Numbered from the stretch's first letter, positions 53,947 to 62,159 are shown. The stretch is DNA of 64,000 nucleotides from GCA-003244245 sp963823755 (GCA_963823755.1 CAWGMP010000005.1:463663-527662), one strand, 5' to 3'. A program made the numbers and translations. Notes: generated from the sequence alone by a model not told the origin.

Positions 53947-54642
53947 CTATGCGATTTCGTTTGTCTCTAGAGTGTCTGGCCAGATGAGTTGGACGTTGCC
54001 GTGAGTTGATAATAATTGTCGGGCGTTCTCGGCTGTGGGGAACGTTAGTCCTTCATCGCGTAGCGAACACACGACTTTTGCGCAATCTTCGAAAGATAAG
54101 CCCAGCGCGATTATGACGGGGGGAATCCCCTCACATAAGACAAAAGGTCGAGGTGTCACCTTTCCCGGTGACCATAGTTCTATTAGGTTAGCGTCTGGGG
54201 TTACTATATCTTTCTCTTGTCTGGCGTGGTATGTTTCGATGCCCTGTAGCGCTTCATCGAATGCGACACGGAACTGGTCAATCATTTTCTCGCGTAGCTC
54301 GAAAAACCATAGTGGTTCATTGGCATCGCCACACCCGATGCGAAGAGCGCCCCGGTGTGTTTCTATCCAGCAGACCTCTAGGTTGCCCTCGCTATCGCAG
54401 CATAGTATCGGCCATCGGTGCTCGGAGTCGTTGACTGCTTTGATTGATTCATCGAGTGCGGCGCGAAATTCGGCAGCGGCTTCTGGGGTGAGTTCGAAAA
54501 AATCGCTTGATGCCACTTTTCGATCGACTCGGATATCGCTACGATCCCAATCAATTGAACAGGTCTCTAACGTGCCGTCGGCGCTGTAGCAGCGAAGTCG
54601 CCACACTTGGTGTGAAGCGCGGGATGATGTCGTCTCTTCCAT
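53947..54642 (-). CDS. Unknown protein with two repeated beta-helix modules
   Basis: The ATG at 54642 follows AAGG by six bases. The 231 residues contain two similar units: RLRCYSADGTLETCSIDWDR with SSDFFELTPEAAAEFRAALD, and LCCDSEGNLEVCWIETHRGA with LWFFELREKMIDQFRVAFDE. Each has a C-Y/C-D-S-x-G-x-L-E-x-C strand pair followed by a helix. A third domain ends the protein (GIPPVIIALGLSFEDCAKVV). I do not know the family. It lies 61 bases downstream of the LytTR gene and is probably in its operon. Confidence 0.6.
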   Translation of the reverse strand: MEETTSSRASHQVWRLRCYSADGTLETCSIDWDRSDIRVDRKVASSDFFELTPEAAAEFRAALDESIKAVNDSEHRWPILCCDSEGNLEVCWIETHRGALRIGCGDANEPLWFFELREKMIDQFRVAFDEALQGIETYHARQEKDIVTPDANLIELWSPGKVTPRPFVLCEGIPPVIIALGLSFEDCAKVVCSLRDEGLTFPTAENARQLLSTHGNVQLIWPDTLETNEIA

Positions 54643-54703
54643 AGTAAACCTTGCTTTTCGCCCGTGATTGAAATTGATTTTTTTCCCGACGTATCTAGGG
54701 CTT

Positions 54704-55144
54704 TCAGTCGTTTGGGTTCCGGCGTTCTTGGGTTGACTCAGCGGCTCTTTCTTGCAACAGCCGCTTGAAATGGGGAACCCTTTTACGACCGACTGGAAGC
54801 TCGGCAACGCCAGCACCGAAACCTACAGTCACGACCCAACCCCAGCCGCCTAGACGCAGCTCCCGCACACAAGGGAGAAATACCAAATATGATTTATGAA
54901 TTCGCACGAAACAGTGCTTTTCCCAGTGGTGTTCTAGGTTTTTTAAGGTTTCTCGCTTGGAATAGCTCTCTCCGGATTTGGTGTGTAGCCATAGATAATC
55001 CCCGTGAGCCTTAACCCACAGCACTTGTGACCGTGCCACTACTACTGTCCGCCCGTCTTTCGGTTGAGCGTAAATAAATCTGAGTTCGTCCCCGCCCTCT
55101 GCCGATTCCTGGTCCTGTGTCACGCTTTGCGTCCCGCTCCCCAT
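54704..55144 (-). CDS. LytTR DNA-binding protein without receiver domain
   Basis: The 146-residue product is a single LytTR domain: FIYAQPKDGRTVVVARSQVL, WVKAHGDYLWLHTKSGESYS, KRETLKNLEHHW and FVRIHKSYLVFLPCVREL are the characteristic strands and helix, ending with GVAELPVGRKRVPHFKRLLQ. A Gln/Glu-rich N-terminal tail replaces a receiver domain. LytTR proteins bind paired direct repeats upstream of targets. The operon with the unknown 231-residue protein suggests a dedicated regulator-effector pair. The ATG at 55144 is preferred to the TTG at 55150. Confidence 0.85.
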   Translation of the reverse strand: MGSGTQSVTQDQESAEGGDELRFIYAQPKDGRTVVVARSQVLWVKAHGDYLWLHTKSGESYSKRETLKNLEHHWEKHCFVRIHKSYLVFLPCVRELRLGGWGWVVTVGFGAGVAELPVGRKRVPHFKRLLQERAAESTQERRNPND

Positions 55145-55311
55145 CAACAACTAACACAATTTGCGTTAGCGAATTTCAATATGCGTTGATACTTGTCTGA
55201 TTGTTTTGATATTTCAAGGTTTGGTTAGGCCAATAGAGTGAGCACTTGGTCGCAAAAGCTCTAAACTAGACTGTGAAATGAATTAAAAAACCTGGAAAGG
55301 TGATCGTCAAA

Positions 55312-56097
55312 ATGGCACAGCGGGCAGGTCAACCGTCCGTTCGATCACGACCCATTGCAGCAGCGCTACGCGCACGTCGAACGAGTGCGGGGCTCAACAT
55401 CGTTGATGTTGCCAAAGCCACCGGCATGGACGCAAGCAAGATCACCCGAGTAGAGAAAATGAATGCCGGAATCTACCGGGACCAATTCGAAACACTGCTA
55501 GATCTCTATAACGTCACCGGACCAGACCGTGATGAAATGCTCAACGATTTTCACCAAGCAGAAGAACGTGCCTGGCTACGTCTACGCAGCGACCGCACCC
55601 TTCCAGAAAATTGGCAAGCCTGGACCGAGCTGGAAGCCGATGCCACCTCCGCTAGTAACTACGAAGCCTCCATAATTCCCGGTCTCCTACAAACAGCCGA
55701 ATACGCCAGGTCAGCCATTCAAGGCGCTGCGCCGAATCTATCCAACTCGGAAGTAGACAGATTAGTAGCTAGCCGGATGGCCCGGCAGATACGCCTGAGC
55801 CAGGCCCGCCCTCTCAAGCTGCATGCAATCATCGACGAGAGCGTCCTGATGAAGCCTTTCGGTGATGCCGATGCTCACGCCCGACAGTTGCGCCACCTTA
55901 TCGAATCCGCCTCACACCCAAATGTTGTGATTCAAATATTACCGATCAAAACAGGGCCACATCCCGCAATATACGGTCCATTCGTCATCTTGGAATACGC
56001 CGACAAAACCAGAATGGTCCATATCGAGCTAGCATCCCTGACTCTATTTCTCGACGAAGATAACCACATCGCGATCTACACACGAGCCGCTCACTAA
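55312..56097 (+). CDS. XRE regulator with DUF5753 domain
   Basis: The protein starts SRPIAAALRARRTSAGLNIV, DVAKATGMDASKITRVEKMN, an XRE helix-turn-helix. It continues into the DUF5753 domain with YEASIIPGLLQTAEYARSAI, LVASRMARQIRLSQARPLKL, IIDESVLMKPFGD and VIQILPIKTGPHPAIYGPFV. Such regulators in actinobacteria are paired with a DUF397 gene, here 80 bases downstream. In Streptomyces the WhiJ and BldB-type pairs act in development. I take the ATG at 55312; a GTG at 55300 is possible. Confidence 0.9.
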   Translation: MAQRAGQPSVRSRPIAAALRARRTSAGLNIVDVAKATGMDASKITRVEKMNAGIYRDQFETLLDLYNVTGPDRDEMLNDFHQAEERAWLRLRSDRTLPENWQAWTELEADATSASNYEASIIPGLLQTAEYARSAIQGAAPNLSNSEVDRLVASRMARQIRLSQARPLKLHAIIDESVLMKPFGDADAHARQLRHLIESASHPNVVIQILPIKTGPHPAIYGPFVILEYADKTRMVHIELASLTLFLDEDNHIAIYTRAAH

Positions 56098-56177
56098 ACG
56101 TTCCCATGACCCCAACGAATCAATCAAGCTAATATCGGCACTCGCCAATCAAAGCACGGAAAGAATTTACACCAGCC

Positions 56178-56390
56178 ATGAGCAAGATCAATCCTATTAG
56201 TTACGACAAAACACCCTGGCGAAAAAGCAGCCGCAGTGTAGCCCAAAGCAACTGCATCGAAGTCGCAAAAAGTGCAGAGTTCGTCGGTGTTCGCGATAGC
56301 CGGAATCCCGATAAAAATATCCTTCTCGTCACGTCAAATCAATGGCAGAACTTGATTCAAGTGGTGACACGCGGGAGTCTTATTTTATAG
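56178..56390 (+). CDS. DUF397 protein
   Basis: The 70-residue product has the family pattern: TPWRKSSRSVAQSNCIEVAK (W-x-K-S-S-x-S then N-C-V/I-E-V-A), VGVRDSRNPDKNILLVTSNQ and WQNLIQVVTRG. DUF397 proteins form antitoxin- or antagonist-like partners of XRE/DUF5753 regulators, and the gene follows one here in the same direction. The spacing is 80 bases, so the two may be co-transcribed. Confidence 0.92.
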   Translation: MSKINPISYDKTPWRKSSRSVAQSNCIEVAKSAEFVGVRDSRNPDKNILLVTSNQWQNLIQVVTRGSLIL

Positions 56391-56456
56391 ATCACTGCGG
56401 TAAAACATCTTTTCATCCGAAGTGATCGAATCGAAAGAAATGAGACAACGGGCGAC

Positions 56457-57395
56457 CTATAATTTTGCGGTTTTATCTTTGGGTATGTCTGTTTGACCTT
56501 GTTTTTTCTTCGTGTGGTGTAGCGGGTTGTGTTGAGCCTTTTGTGTGGCGGTAGCGGGCTTGATTTGGGTGGGGTCGCTGGTTTGGTGAATGGTGGCTAA
56601 GAGTGTCGTGAGTTGGTCGGTGTAGTGCTGGGTAAGTGTGGCGCGCTCGTCGTGGGCTTCTTGCCGGAGGGCAGCGAGATCGCGGCGGTGGTCTTGGTGT
56701 TGTTGTTCTAGTTGCTGCCGTAACACTTGGATCGTGGCGCGGTCGTGTTCGGCGGCTTGATGTGCGGATTCTTTTTCTGCCTCAGCGTGGGCCTTGGCGT
56801 TGAGTGCGTTGGCGAGTTCAACCTGGATCTGGTGGACCTGGCGTAGCGCGTGTTCGGCTGCATCATCGGCCTGGGCGCGCTGTTCGGCCTCGCGGGCGGC
56901 TTGTTGACGGGCGTTGCTGGCTTCACGTTCAGCGGCGGCCTGCGCGCGTTGGGCTTCGGCTATCTGGATAGCTGTCTTACGTTTGTTCTGTTCTACCTCG
57001 TAGCTAGCCGCATCAGGATCGGACACAGTACGCACGACCTCGATAGCGCGGTTAAGGATCGCGGCTAGTTGTGTACCGGACTGCTCAAACCTGGTGAGCA
57101 GGGCGCCGATGGAGACTCGGCCATCTGTTACGGGATGCTCGGGTACCGCATCCTCGGCTTGGGTCGCGTCATGCTGGCTGTTGTTGCTGCCAGCAGCGAC
57201 AAGCTCATACCGGCGACGCGCAGCAAACGCTTTCCCGCGAGTGTGATCAGGGTTGTCACAATACTGGGGGCGTCGGCCAGTAACAGCTTGACTATTTGTG
57301 GTTACGGGACGGCCACATACCTGACCCTCAGGGCCTGCGGGGAACATGCACTCATTTGCGTGTTCAACAGATGTCATATCATTTTTTTGATTCAT
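56457..57395 (-). CDS. KfrA-like coiled-coil protein with N-terminal cysteine motif
   Basis: Residues 16-60 form a possible zinc site (NECMFPAGPEGQVCGRPVTT, then RRPQYCDNPDHTRGKAFAAR), followed by a helical domain and a coiled coil of about 150 residues rich in Ala, Gln and Glu (KTAIQIAEAQRAQAAAEREA to ERATLTQHYTDQLTT) and a basic tail. The layout resembles KfrA-type plasmid proteins, which bind operators in their own promoter and form filaments. A large palindromic operator lies just upstream. A -10 box stands six bases before the ATG, so the message is probably leaderless. Confidence 0.65.
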   Translation of the reverse strand: MNQKNDMTSVEHANECMFPAGPEGQVCGRPVTTNSQAVTGRRPQYCDNPDHTRGKAFAARRRYELVAAGSNNSQHDATQAEDAVPEHPVTDGRVSIGALLTRFEQSGTQLAAILNRAIEVVRTVSDPDAASYEVEQNKRKTAIQIAEAQRAQAAAEREASNARQQAAREAEQRAQADDAAEHALRQVHQIQVELANALNAKAHAEAEKESAHQAAEHDRATIQVLRQQLEQQHQDHRRDLAALRQEAHDERATLTQHYTDQLTTLLATIHQTSDPTQIKPATATQKAQHNPLHHTKKKQGQTDIPKDKTAKL

Positions 57396-57401
57396 ATTCT
57401 A

Positions 57402-57457
57402 ACTATATCAAAACGTTTGAAACGTTTTAGATAAAACGTTTCAAACGTTTTAAACGT
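57402..57457 (-). promoter_or_regulatory. Leaderless promoter and palindromic operator of the coiled-coil gene
   Basis: AAAACGTTTGAAACGTTTT (57410-57428) and its exact reverse complement (57433-57451) are separated by four bases, each arm itself being two AAACGTTT palindromes, with a further AAACGT at 57452. TATAGT on the minus strand (57402-57407) is six bases before the ATG at 57395. The operator covers the -35 region, which fits autorepression. Confidence 0.75.
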
Positions 57458-57815
57458 AAGTGCTTGGATCGCTCTGCCGACATGTCCACTTAGCGCTCTA
57501 CTGGCCGTAGAGTCCCACCGGGAATCCGGCCTCTTGATGGTCACCGGACTCTTTTATCTTGACAGGGCGGTGACGACTAGATTTCGAACCTTTGCGGGAA
57601 GCCGTAGTAGATCAACGCTACGGTGGAGTCGAAGCCTCAAACCGTGCTCAGCAGATGAGCCTCATGAAGCTGTTGATCTGTGCAGTAGACTGCGCGGAGC
57701 GCACTGCTCCGTGGTGGGGGGTCAAGGGGGTTGCAGGTTCAAACTCTAGCTCTCTATCATCGCCCCATGGCTATCCGGTCGTTATCGTTCGACGACGACT
57801 CAGAAGACGATTTGT
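57458..57815. other. Gap before the HEPN gene, no supported gene
   Basis: Short frames only. A stretch near 57720-57750 with GCAGGTTCAAACTC looks like a tRNA T-arm but no cloverleaf can be built around it. ATG 57767 opens a frame that stops at 57865 and could be a mis-framed N-terminus of the HEPN gene. Confidence 0.3.
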
Positions 57816-58376
57816 GTGTTTTCTGGCGACGACCTCGTGATCACGCACGCCGACGGTCCTGATCTCGACTGGCGAGAGGTCGCAGAACGCTCAGCGCTCG
57901 ACGAACGTCGCGGCCTGGTGATCGCGCAGGTGGCTGTCCTGGAAGATCTGATTGATGAATTTATTCTCTATCTTGTTGATCCGACTGACCCGGAAGATTA
58001 TCAGCGAGGTCTGGACGAACAGACGATTGGTCCACGCATAAAGATGCTCAAAAAAATTCTCGGAGATCGGGCTCTGCTAGACGAAACGGCATCACGTCTC
58101 CTTTCTGACTTACGTTCTGTGGTGAATCGTCGGAATGAACTGGCACACGGAACTCTCTATCTCCAACCTGTTCAATTCGTACTCGGGCAACGCGAGGTCG
58201 ATCTAGAGTGGAAAATGCGCAGTCGCCGTTATCGTAGTTCGCGGAGGATAACGATGTCGGAACTACGAAATGATCTATATAAAGCAATCGGATGCTTCAC
58301 GGAACTGTTAAAGTGGAGTGATCATTTATTGCAGCTGGCACCGCACCCTCGTCATTTTCGCGGCACGTATTTGTAA
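57816..58376 (+). CDS. HEPN-domain protein with RNELAH motif
   Basis: The 186-residue helical protein carries LLSDLRSVVNRRNELAHGTL, in which R106-N-E-L-A-H111 is the Rx4-6H motif of HEPN ribonucleases. Preceding helices (ALDERRGLVIAQVAVLEDLI, GLDEQTIGPRIKMLKKILGD) resemble those of HEPN/MAE_28990-like or RiboL-PSP-HEPN proteins. It stands alone, with no nucleotidyltransferase next to it. Ribonuclease activity in a defence or stress role is the likely function. The start is a GTG at 57816; the N-terminus is uncertain. Confidence 0.7.
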   Translation: MFSGDDLVITHADGPDLDWREVAERSALDERRGLVIAQVAVLEDLIDEFILYLVDPTDPEDYQRGLDEQTIGPRIKMLKKILGDRALLDETASRLLSDLRSVVNRRNELAHGTLYLQPVQFVLGQREVDLEWKMRSRRYRSSRRITMSELRNDLYKAIGCFTELLKWSDHLLQLAPHPRHFRGTYL

Positions 58377-58510
58377 TCAAACGAAAGGAAGAGGTCGGGT
58401 CATCGTGGCCCCACGATCTGCGGTGGTGAAAGCGTCGCAACGGGCTAAATTGTAATTCGGGGGCAGAGTTGCCAGGGTCCTAGGACTGTTCAGCGCAGGT
58501 ATGGCGTTAT

Positions 58511-58565
58511 ATTGCCGGGCTATTTTCCCGCGACCGTAACGGTCGCGGGAAAATAGCCCGGCAAT
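58511..58565. repeat. Perfect 27-bp palindrome with one-base centre
   Basis: ATTGCCGGGCTATTTTCCCG, then CGACCGT is followed by one A and by its exact reverse complement. The 55-base symmetric site lies 135 bases after the HEPN gene. As RNA it would be a very strong hairpin terminator; as DNA it could be a cruciform or a recombinase site. Confidence 0.8.
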
Positions 58566-58685
58566 GATGCAGGCTTGATCCCAACCTTGTGGACAGGTGG
58601 GCGAGTATTTTCTGTCTAGCTCGCCGTCAGAACCTCGGGGGTGAGTGACGCCGCAAAGACAGCCGCATTGATGCTCCGAGGGGGT

Positions 58686-58786
58686 GCACCTGGTGCCAGG
58701 GGTCCGGGCAGCCAGGCAAGGGAAACGGTCGTCGCCTGCGTGTACCTCCGTCGCAATGGGGGATGCGGCGGCCTGGCACCAGGTGC
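58686..58786. repeat. 15-bp perfect inverted repeat
   Basis: GCACCTGGTGCCAGG (58686-58700) and CCTGGCACCAGGTGC (58772-58786) are exact inverse copies 71 bases apart; each arm also contains the palindrome CCTGGTGCCAGG-like core. The element lies just past the stop of the minus-strand gene at 58816 and may be a small insertion remnant. Confidence 0.55.
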
Positions 58787-58815
58787 TAGAACAGCGGTGC
58801 TGTCATTGAGGATTT

Positions 58816-59784
58816 TTAGCCGTCGTTTTCAAACGCTGAGGCTGCTAAGGATTTAGTTTGGTGTTCGTGCTGAAGCTTGCGGTAAACGGTGGCGCGTTCG
58901 TGTGACGCGTCCAGTTCGGCGCGTGCTTCGTCAAGTTTGAGGGCGAGAGTTTGGATCCTTTCTTCTTCCTCTGAAAGACGTTGGGAGGCGTTCGACTGTG
59001 CCGCCGCGTGTAGAAGATCGTCGGTATCGGTTCGCTTGATCCACAAGTTTGTGAGTGCTTCAAGGACGTTCTCGGCGTAGCGAAGGGTGGCATCAGGGAG
59101 GTCATTCCATCCGTAGTGTCCTGCGCGGTTGATCTGAAAATGCCGATTGTGTGGATTGGTAGGTTTTCCTTCAAGATCAACGGAATACCGGCAGTCAATC
59201 GGGATGCCGTTAATCGTGAGAATATCGTGCTGTTCGGGCTCACTCGAACGTCTGCCGGACTTTACCCAAAGTCGTGAAGGTGTCGTTTCGATGTTGTCGC
59301 TATAGCCGGGGGACAGTCTAACCGTCCCGGATAAGCGTTTACCCTTAACCGTGTACGTTATGACCCCGGTGCCGTAATCGACATGTTCGACAACGGACAT
59401 AGTTAAAGACTTATTGAGCGTGACAGTTAACACCTCGGGTATGGTAAGCTCTTTTATCTTTTTTTGGTGAGCTTCCCATGTAACCCCGGATGGGGTGATG
59501 ATCTCCGGGTAGGCGTCCACTATTTGCACGGCGGCGGCGTGGCGGAGCTTCAAGCCTTCGCGCTTAGCCTCTGCCGCTGCCGGCATGTCCCGGTCCGGTC
59601 GGCACCACGCATCGGTAAATCGCATCCAGTTCTCTAGGAGTTTGTCGAATGCTTCAGGGTTCACCTCTTTGAGCAAATTACCCGCCCATAAGTCGATGTC
59701 GTTTTTGATCGCCAGGCTCATAATCTCGCCCCGTAAACGGTCGGCGACATCAATGATTGTTGACTCCCTCGGGCTGTATTTCAT
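58816..59784 (-). CDS. Unknown 322-residue protein
   Basis: AAAGGAGG stands directly before the ATG at 59784. The protein has a helical N-terminal domain (IIDVADRLRGEIMSLAIKND, FDKLLENWMRFTDAW), a beta-rich middle (EVLTVTLNKSLTMSVVEHVD, TYTVKGKRLSGTVRLSPGYS, ILTINGIPIDCRYSVDLEGK) and a C-terminal coiled coil (RLSEEEERIQTLALKLDEAR, then AELDASHERATVYRK). I do not recognise it. The strong ribosome binding site and intact frame mark it as a working gene. Confidence 0.65.
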   Translation of the reverse strand: MKYSPRESTIIDVADRLRGEIMSLAIKNDIDLWAGNLLKEVNPEAFDKLLENWMRFTDAWCRPDRDMPAAAEAKREGLKLRHAAAVQIVDAYPEIITPSGVTWEAHQKKIKELTIPEVLTVTLNKSLTMSVVEHVDYGTGVITYTVKGKRLSGTVRLSPGYSDNIETTPSRLWVKSGRRSSEPEQHDILTINGIPIDCRYSVDLEGKPTNPHNRHFQINRAGHYGWNDLPDATLRYAENVLEALTNLWIKRTDTDDLLHAAAQSNASQRLSEEEERIQTLALKLDEARAELDASHERATVYRKLQHEHQTKSLAASAFENDG

Positions 59785-60033
59785 CGGGGGCCTCCTTTAT
59801 TTTTTCGGCTCTTGTTTTTGGTGATGGGCTCGTTTTCACCCCTCACTCCCCGATACGAAGCCGCGCTCAGCCGGTATGCCAGGGTGTCCAGGGCCGCACG
59901 AAGGGCGGTCGCGTAGCGACGGTTCTGCGTCCCCGGCGCAGGTTCGCCCTGGAAGCACTGGCGTACCGGACAGAGATAATCCGACCTAAAGGAAGAGAAA
60001 AATCGAGAACTTCGCACAAATGTGTCAAGACCC
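59785..60033. other. Intergenic, no supported gene
   Basis: The sequence has the promoter side of the 322-residue protein gene and no recognisable coding or RNA motif. Confidence 0.35.
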
Positions 60034-60165
60034 TTAAGACGTTTGGGCTATCTGCTCGGCTGTGACACCGGACCTGTAGAGGTCGATCATGGTTTGTAGT
60101 TCGTCAGCGGAGAAGTGGCCACGCATACTCTTGCGGGCGAGTACCAATCGGACGGAGCTTGATCT
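60034..60165 (-). pseudogene. Helix-turn-helix fragment of a recombinase-type protein
   Basis: The minus strand reads RGHFSADELQTMIDLYRSGV, then TAEQIAQTS and stop at 60034. This has the E-L-x-x-hydrophobic-x-x-Y-x-x-G-x-T/S-x-x-x-I-A pattern of HTH segments at the end of resolvases and transposases. No further coding remains. It is comparable with the fragment at 547-792. Confidence 0.4.
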
Positions 60166-60212
60166 CAGGCCCTTCAGCCAAGAGGGCCTGGTTCTTATGC
60201 TGACACGTTAGG

Positions 60213-60272
60213 TCCACCACCGGCGGTGACCTGTGGCTTTGTCGTGGCAACTGTGTCAGTGTGCGAACCGCA
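60213..60272 (+). repeat. Copy of the tRNA-Ala 3' flank
   Basis: TCCACCACC, GTGACCTGTGGCTTTGTCGT and ACTGTGTCAGTGTGCGAACC match the minus strand at 5937-5990 across about 55 bases with a few changes. The shared part begins with the last bases of the tRNA-Ala gene, as attachment-site copies do, but the rest lies outside the tRNA. Confidence 0.6.
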
Positions 60273-60445
60273 AATCATTAATCTCGCCACCCGCCACAAC
60301 GAAAGCGTGATCGACCAGAACGCGGCCTGTTGCATCAAGAGCTTGGTTATGAACGCTGATGACGAAGCCGAAGCTGTGCGCGAGCAATATAAGCGCCGTC
60401 ACGGGAACACGCGCCCCCTATGCGTTAGGCCGAGCCCTCTGCAGC

Positions 60446-60751
60446 CTCAGACCTCCGGAATCGGTTGAGGGACGTGCCCGTGACGTGGCCTTTCCGGAAT
60501 CGGCTTGTTCCCGAAAGAGATGAGGTTCGCCGTGGCTGACGCAGCAGCGGCGGACAGATCACCTACACCACCAGGTCAATCACCGTCGCGATCGACACGC
60601 CACCCAGCCCCAAGATCACTCGACTGCTGCTCGACGAGTTCAACATCCCGGCGCCAGATCCTCCAAGCGACCCCGCTCGCATCACCTACAAGATCAAAAA
60701 ACGGCTCACGAACCTCAGCTGCGACCGTCACTCAAGTTCCGGAGGTCTGAG
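60446..60751 (+). mobile_element. Internally deleted IS remnant with inverted ends
   Basis: CTCAGACCTCCGGAA (60446-60460) and TTCCGGAGGTCTGAG (60737-60751) are perfect 15-base inverted ends. Between them one frame reads GQITYTTRSITVAIDTPPSP, KITRLLLDEFNIPAPDPPSD and PARITYKIKKRLT, which looks like the C-terminal tail of a transposase (pattern I-T-V-x-I-D-x-P-x-x-P). The remainder of the gene is gone, leaving a 306-bp MITE-like unit. Confidence 0.6.
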
Positions 60752-60932
60752 CCTGATCCCCCGTCATCACGATGGGTGGGGCCATCGATCCCGACAGTGT
60801 CGTCTGAATAAACCTAATTGTAGGTGTCAATACAAGGTGTCACACATGTGAGTGACAGGATATTGCCCTATTAGCGGTACTATGTGTCCGCGCAATCATA
60901 CATGATCGTGTCACGGCTCTTTGGGGGCGACT

Positions 60933-62159
60933 GTGGCATCAGGCAGCGGAAACCACAACATCAACTGCGCAAGGGCTGTAGGGCACGTGTGTCGTTGTAC
61001 GGGCTGCGGTGGATCTCTGCATGGCTGGGAGGGCTGGGTGAGCCTGGCCTACGAGGCTGACAACGAACGGCAGAGCCGACGGCAGCAGGTCGATGCGCAC
61101 TGGGCAAAACACTTCCATCCCCAACGGAAGCGATCGAACGAGAAGAGCAGGGCGGCCAGCACCGACTTAGCCCGGCTGGACATCGTAGACTGGCTGGCTG
61201 ACCAAAGGGTCGGCAACACGGGCGTGATACCAGAGCAACGTCAACCGCGTAACGCAACCATTGGAGATAGGAGCCAACCCGAATCGAGCGACCAGCCAAC
61301 CAGCTCCCTAAGCGACACTCCCGAACCCCATGAATCACAGCTGGGACAGGCGAAACCAGGCGACGAATCTGAGAATCGCAGTCAATCCGAATCGCAATCT
61401 GAGCGGTCGGAAAGCGGTGAGCCAGATTATGTTCCGTACCCGTCAGTGGACCAGGTGATGACATGTGCCGAGCCTGGCGCATCAATGTCAGTACGGGTGA
61501 CATCAGTCGGACCTAAGGATCGCAGTGGAGCCGAATCGCAATCTAAGGATTCGGAGCGCAGTGAACCGGATGACGTTCCCCTGCCGACGGTTAAACAGGT
61601 GGAGATATTCGCCAGAGCGATGACATCCACCTGGCCGGAGATCGCGGCAGAACTTGGCGATACCAAGAGCGCTAGAGATATCAAACGCGAGCTGGCGTAT
61701 CACGGTTGGTGTGATCTGTTTATAGGCATCGTTCGGATGATCGAAACTACCCGACATGCCCTCGACAAGATCCCGGAGACGGCCAAAGAGGTGGTGAAGC
61801 GGGCGATCCGCCGTTCGTCCATGGACGCCAAACGGTCACATGTGACGAACCACGTTGTGGATATTGTGGTGGACAGGGTGTGGCAAGCATTTAAGGGAGC
61901 GATGGTCGCCCAGGTTCCCTTGCTAAGCATCATCACTAGAGAGGAAGCCTTACGCAACCTGCGGATTCTGGCCGTGTTCACTTGTCCAGCACCCGAAAAA
62001 CACAAGGAGGTGCGTGAACACGCCCTGAAACCACTCGGCGATGACGCCAGGCAGATCCTCACCGAAAAGACGAAAGAACGGCTGGCTAAATTGTTCGACG
62101 AGTGGGCAACCGGTGATGACGAGTTGACCTCTGCAAATTTAGTTTCGGTGACACCTTAG
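60933..62159 (+). CDS. Unknown protein with N-terminal zinc-cluster motif
   Basis: A GTG at 60933 follows GGGGGCGA. The N-terminus NINCARAVGHVCRCTGCGGS, LHGWEGWV has the spacing C-x7-C-x-C-x2-C with a following H-G-W, a probable zinc knuckle. A long acidic, Ser/Glu-rich disordered section with two related QSESQSERSESGEPDYVPYP-like repeats follows. The C-terminal 200 residues are helical (EIFARAMTSTWPEIAAELGD, SHVTNHVVDIVVDRVWQAFK). I do not recognise the family. The frame is intact at 408 residues. Confidence 0.6.
   Translation: MASGSGNHNINCARAVGHVCRCTGCGGSLHGWEGWVSLAYEADNERQSRRQQVDAHWAKHFHPQRKRSNEKSRAASTDLARLDIVDWLADQRVGNTGVIPEQRQPRNATIGDRSQPESSDQPTSSLSDTPEPHESQLGQAKPGDESENRSQSESQSERSESGEPDYVPYPSVDQVMTCAEPGASMSVRVTSVGPKDRSGAESQSKDSERSEPDDVPLPTVKQVEIFARAMTSTWPEIAAELGDTKSARDIKRELAYHGWCDLFIGIVRMIETTRHALDKIPETAKEVVKRAIRRSSMDAKRSHVTNHVVDIVVDRVWQAFKGAMVAQVPLLSIITREEALRNLRILAVFTCPAPEKHKEVREHALKPLGDDARQILTEKTKERLAKLFDEWATGDDELTSANLVSVTP

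Noticed and set aside
57690..57760. Possible tRNA or third attachment core
   Set aside because: Only a T-arm-like stretch is present; acceptor and anticodon arms do not pair, and it does not match the 43-bp tRNA-Arg core.
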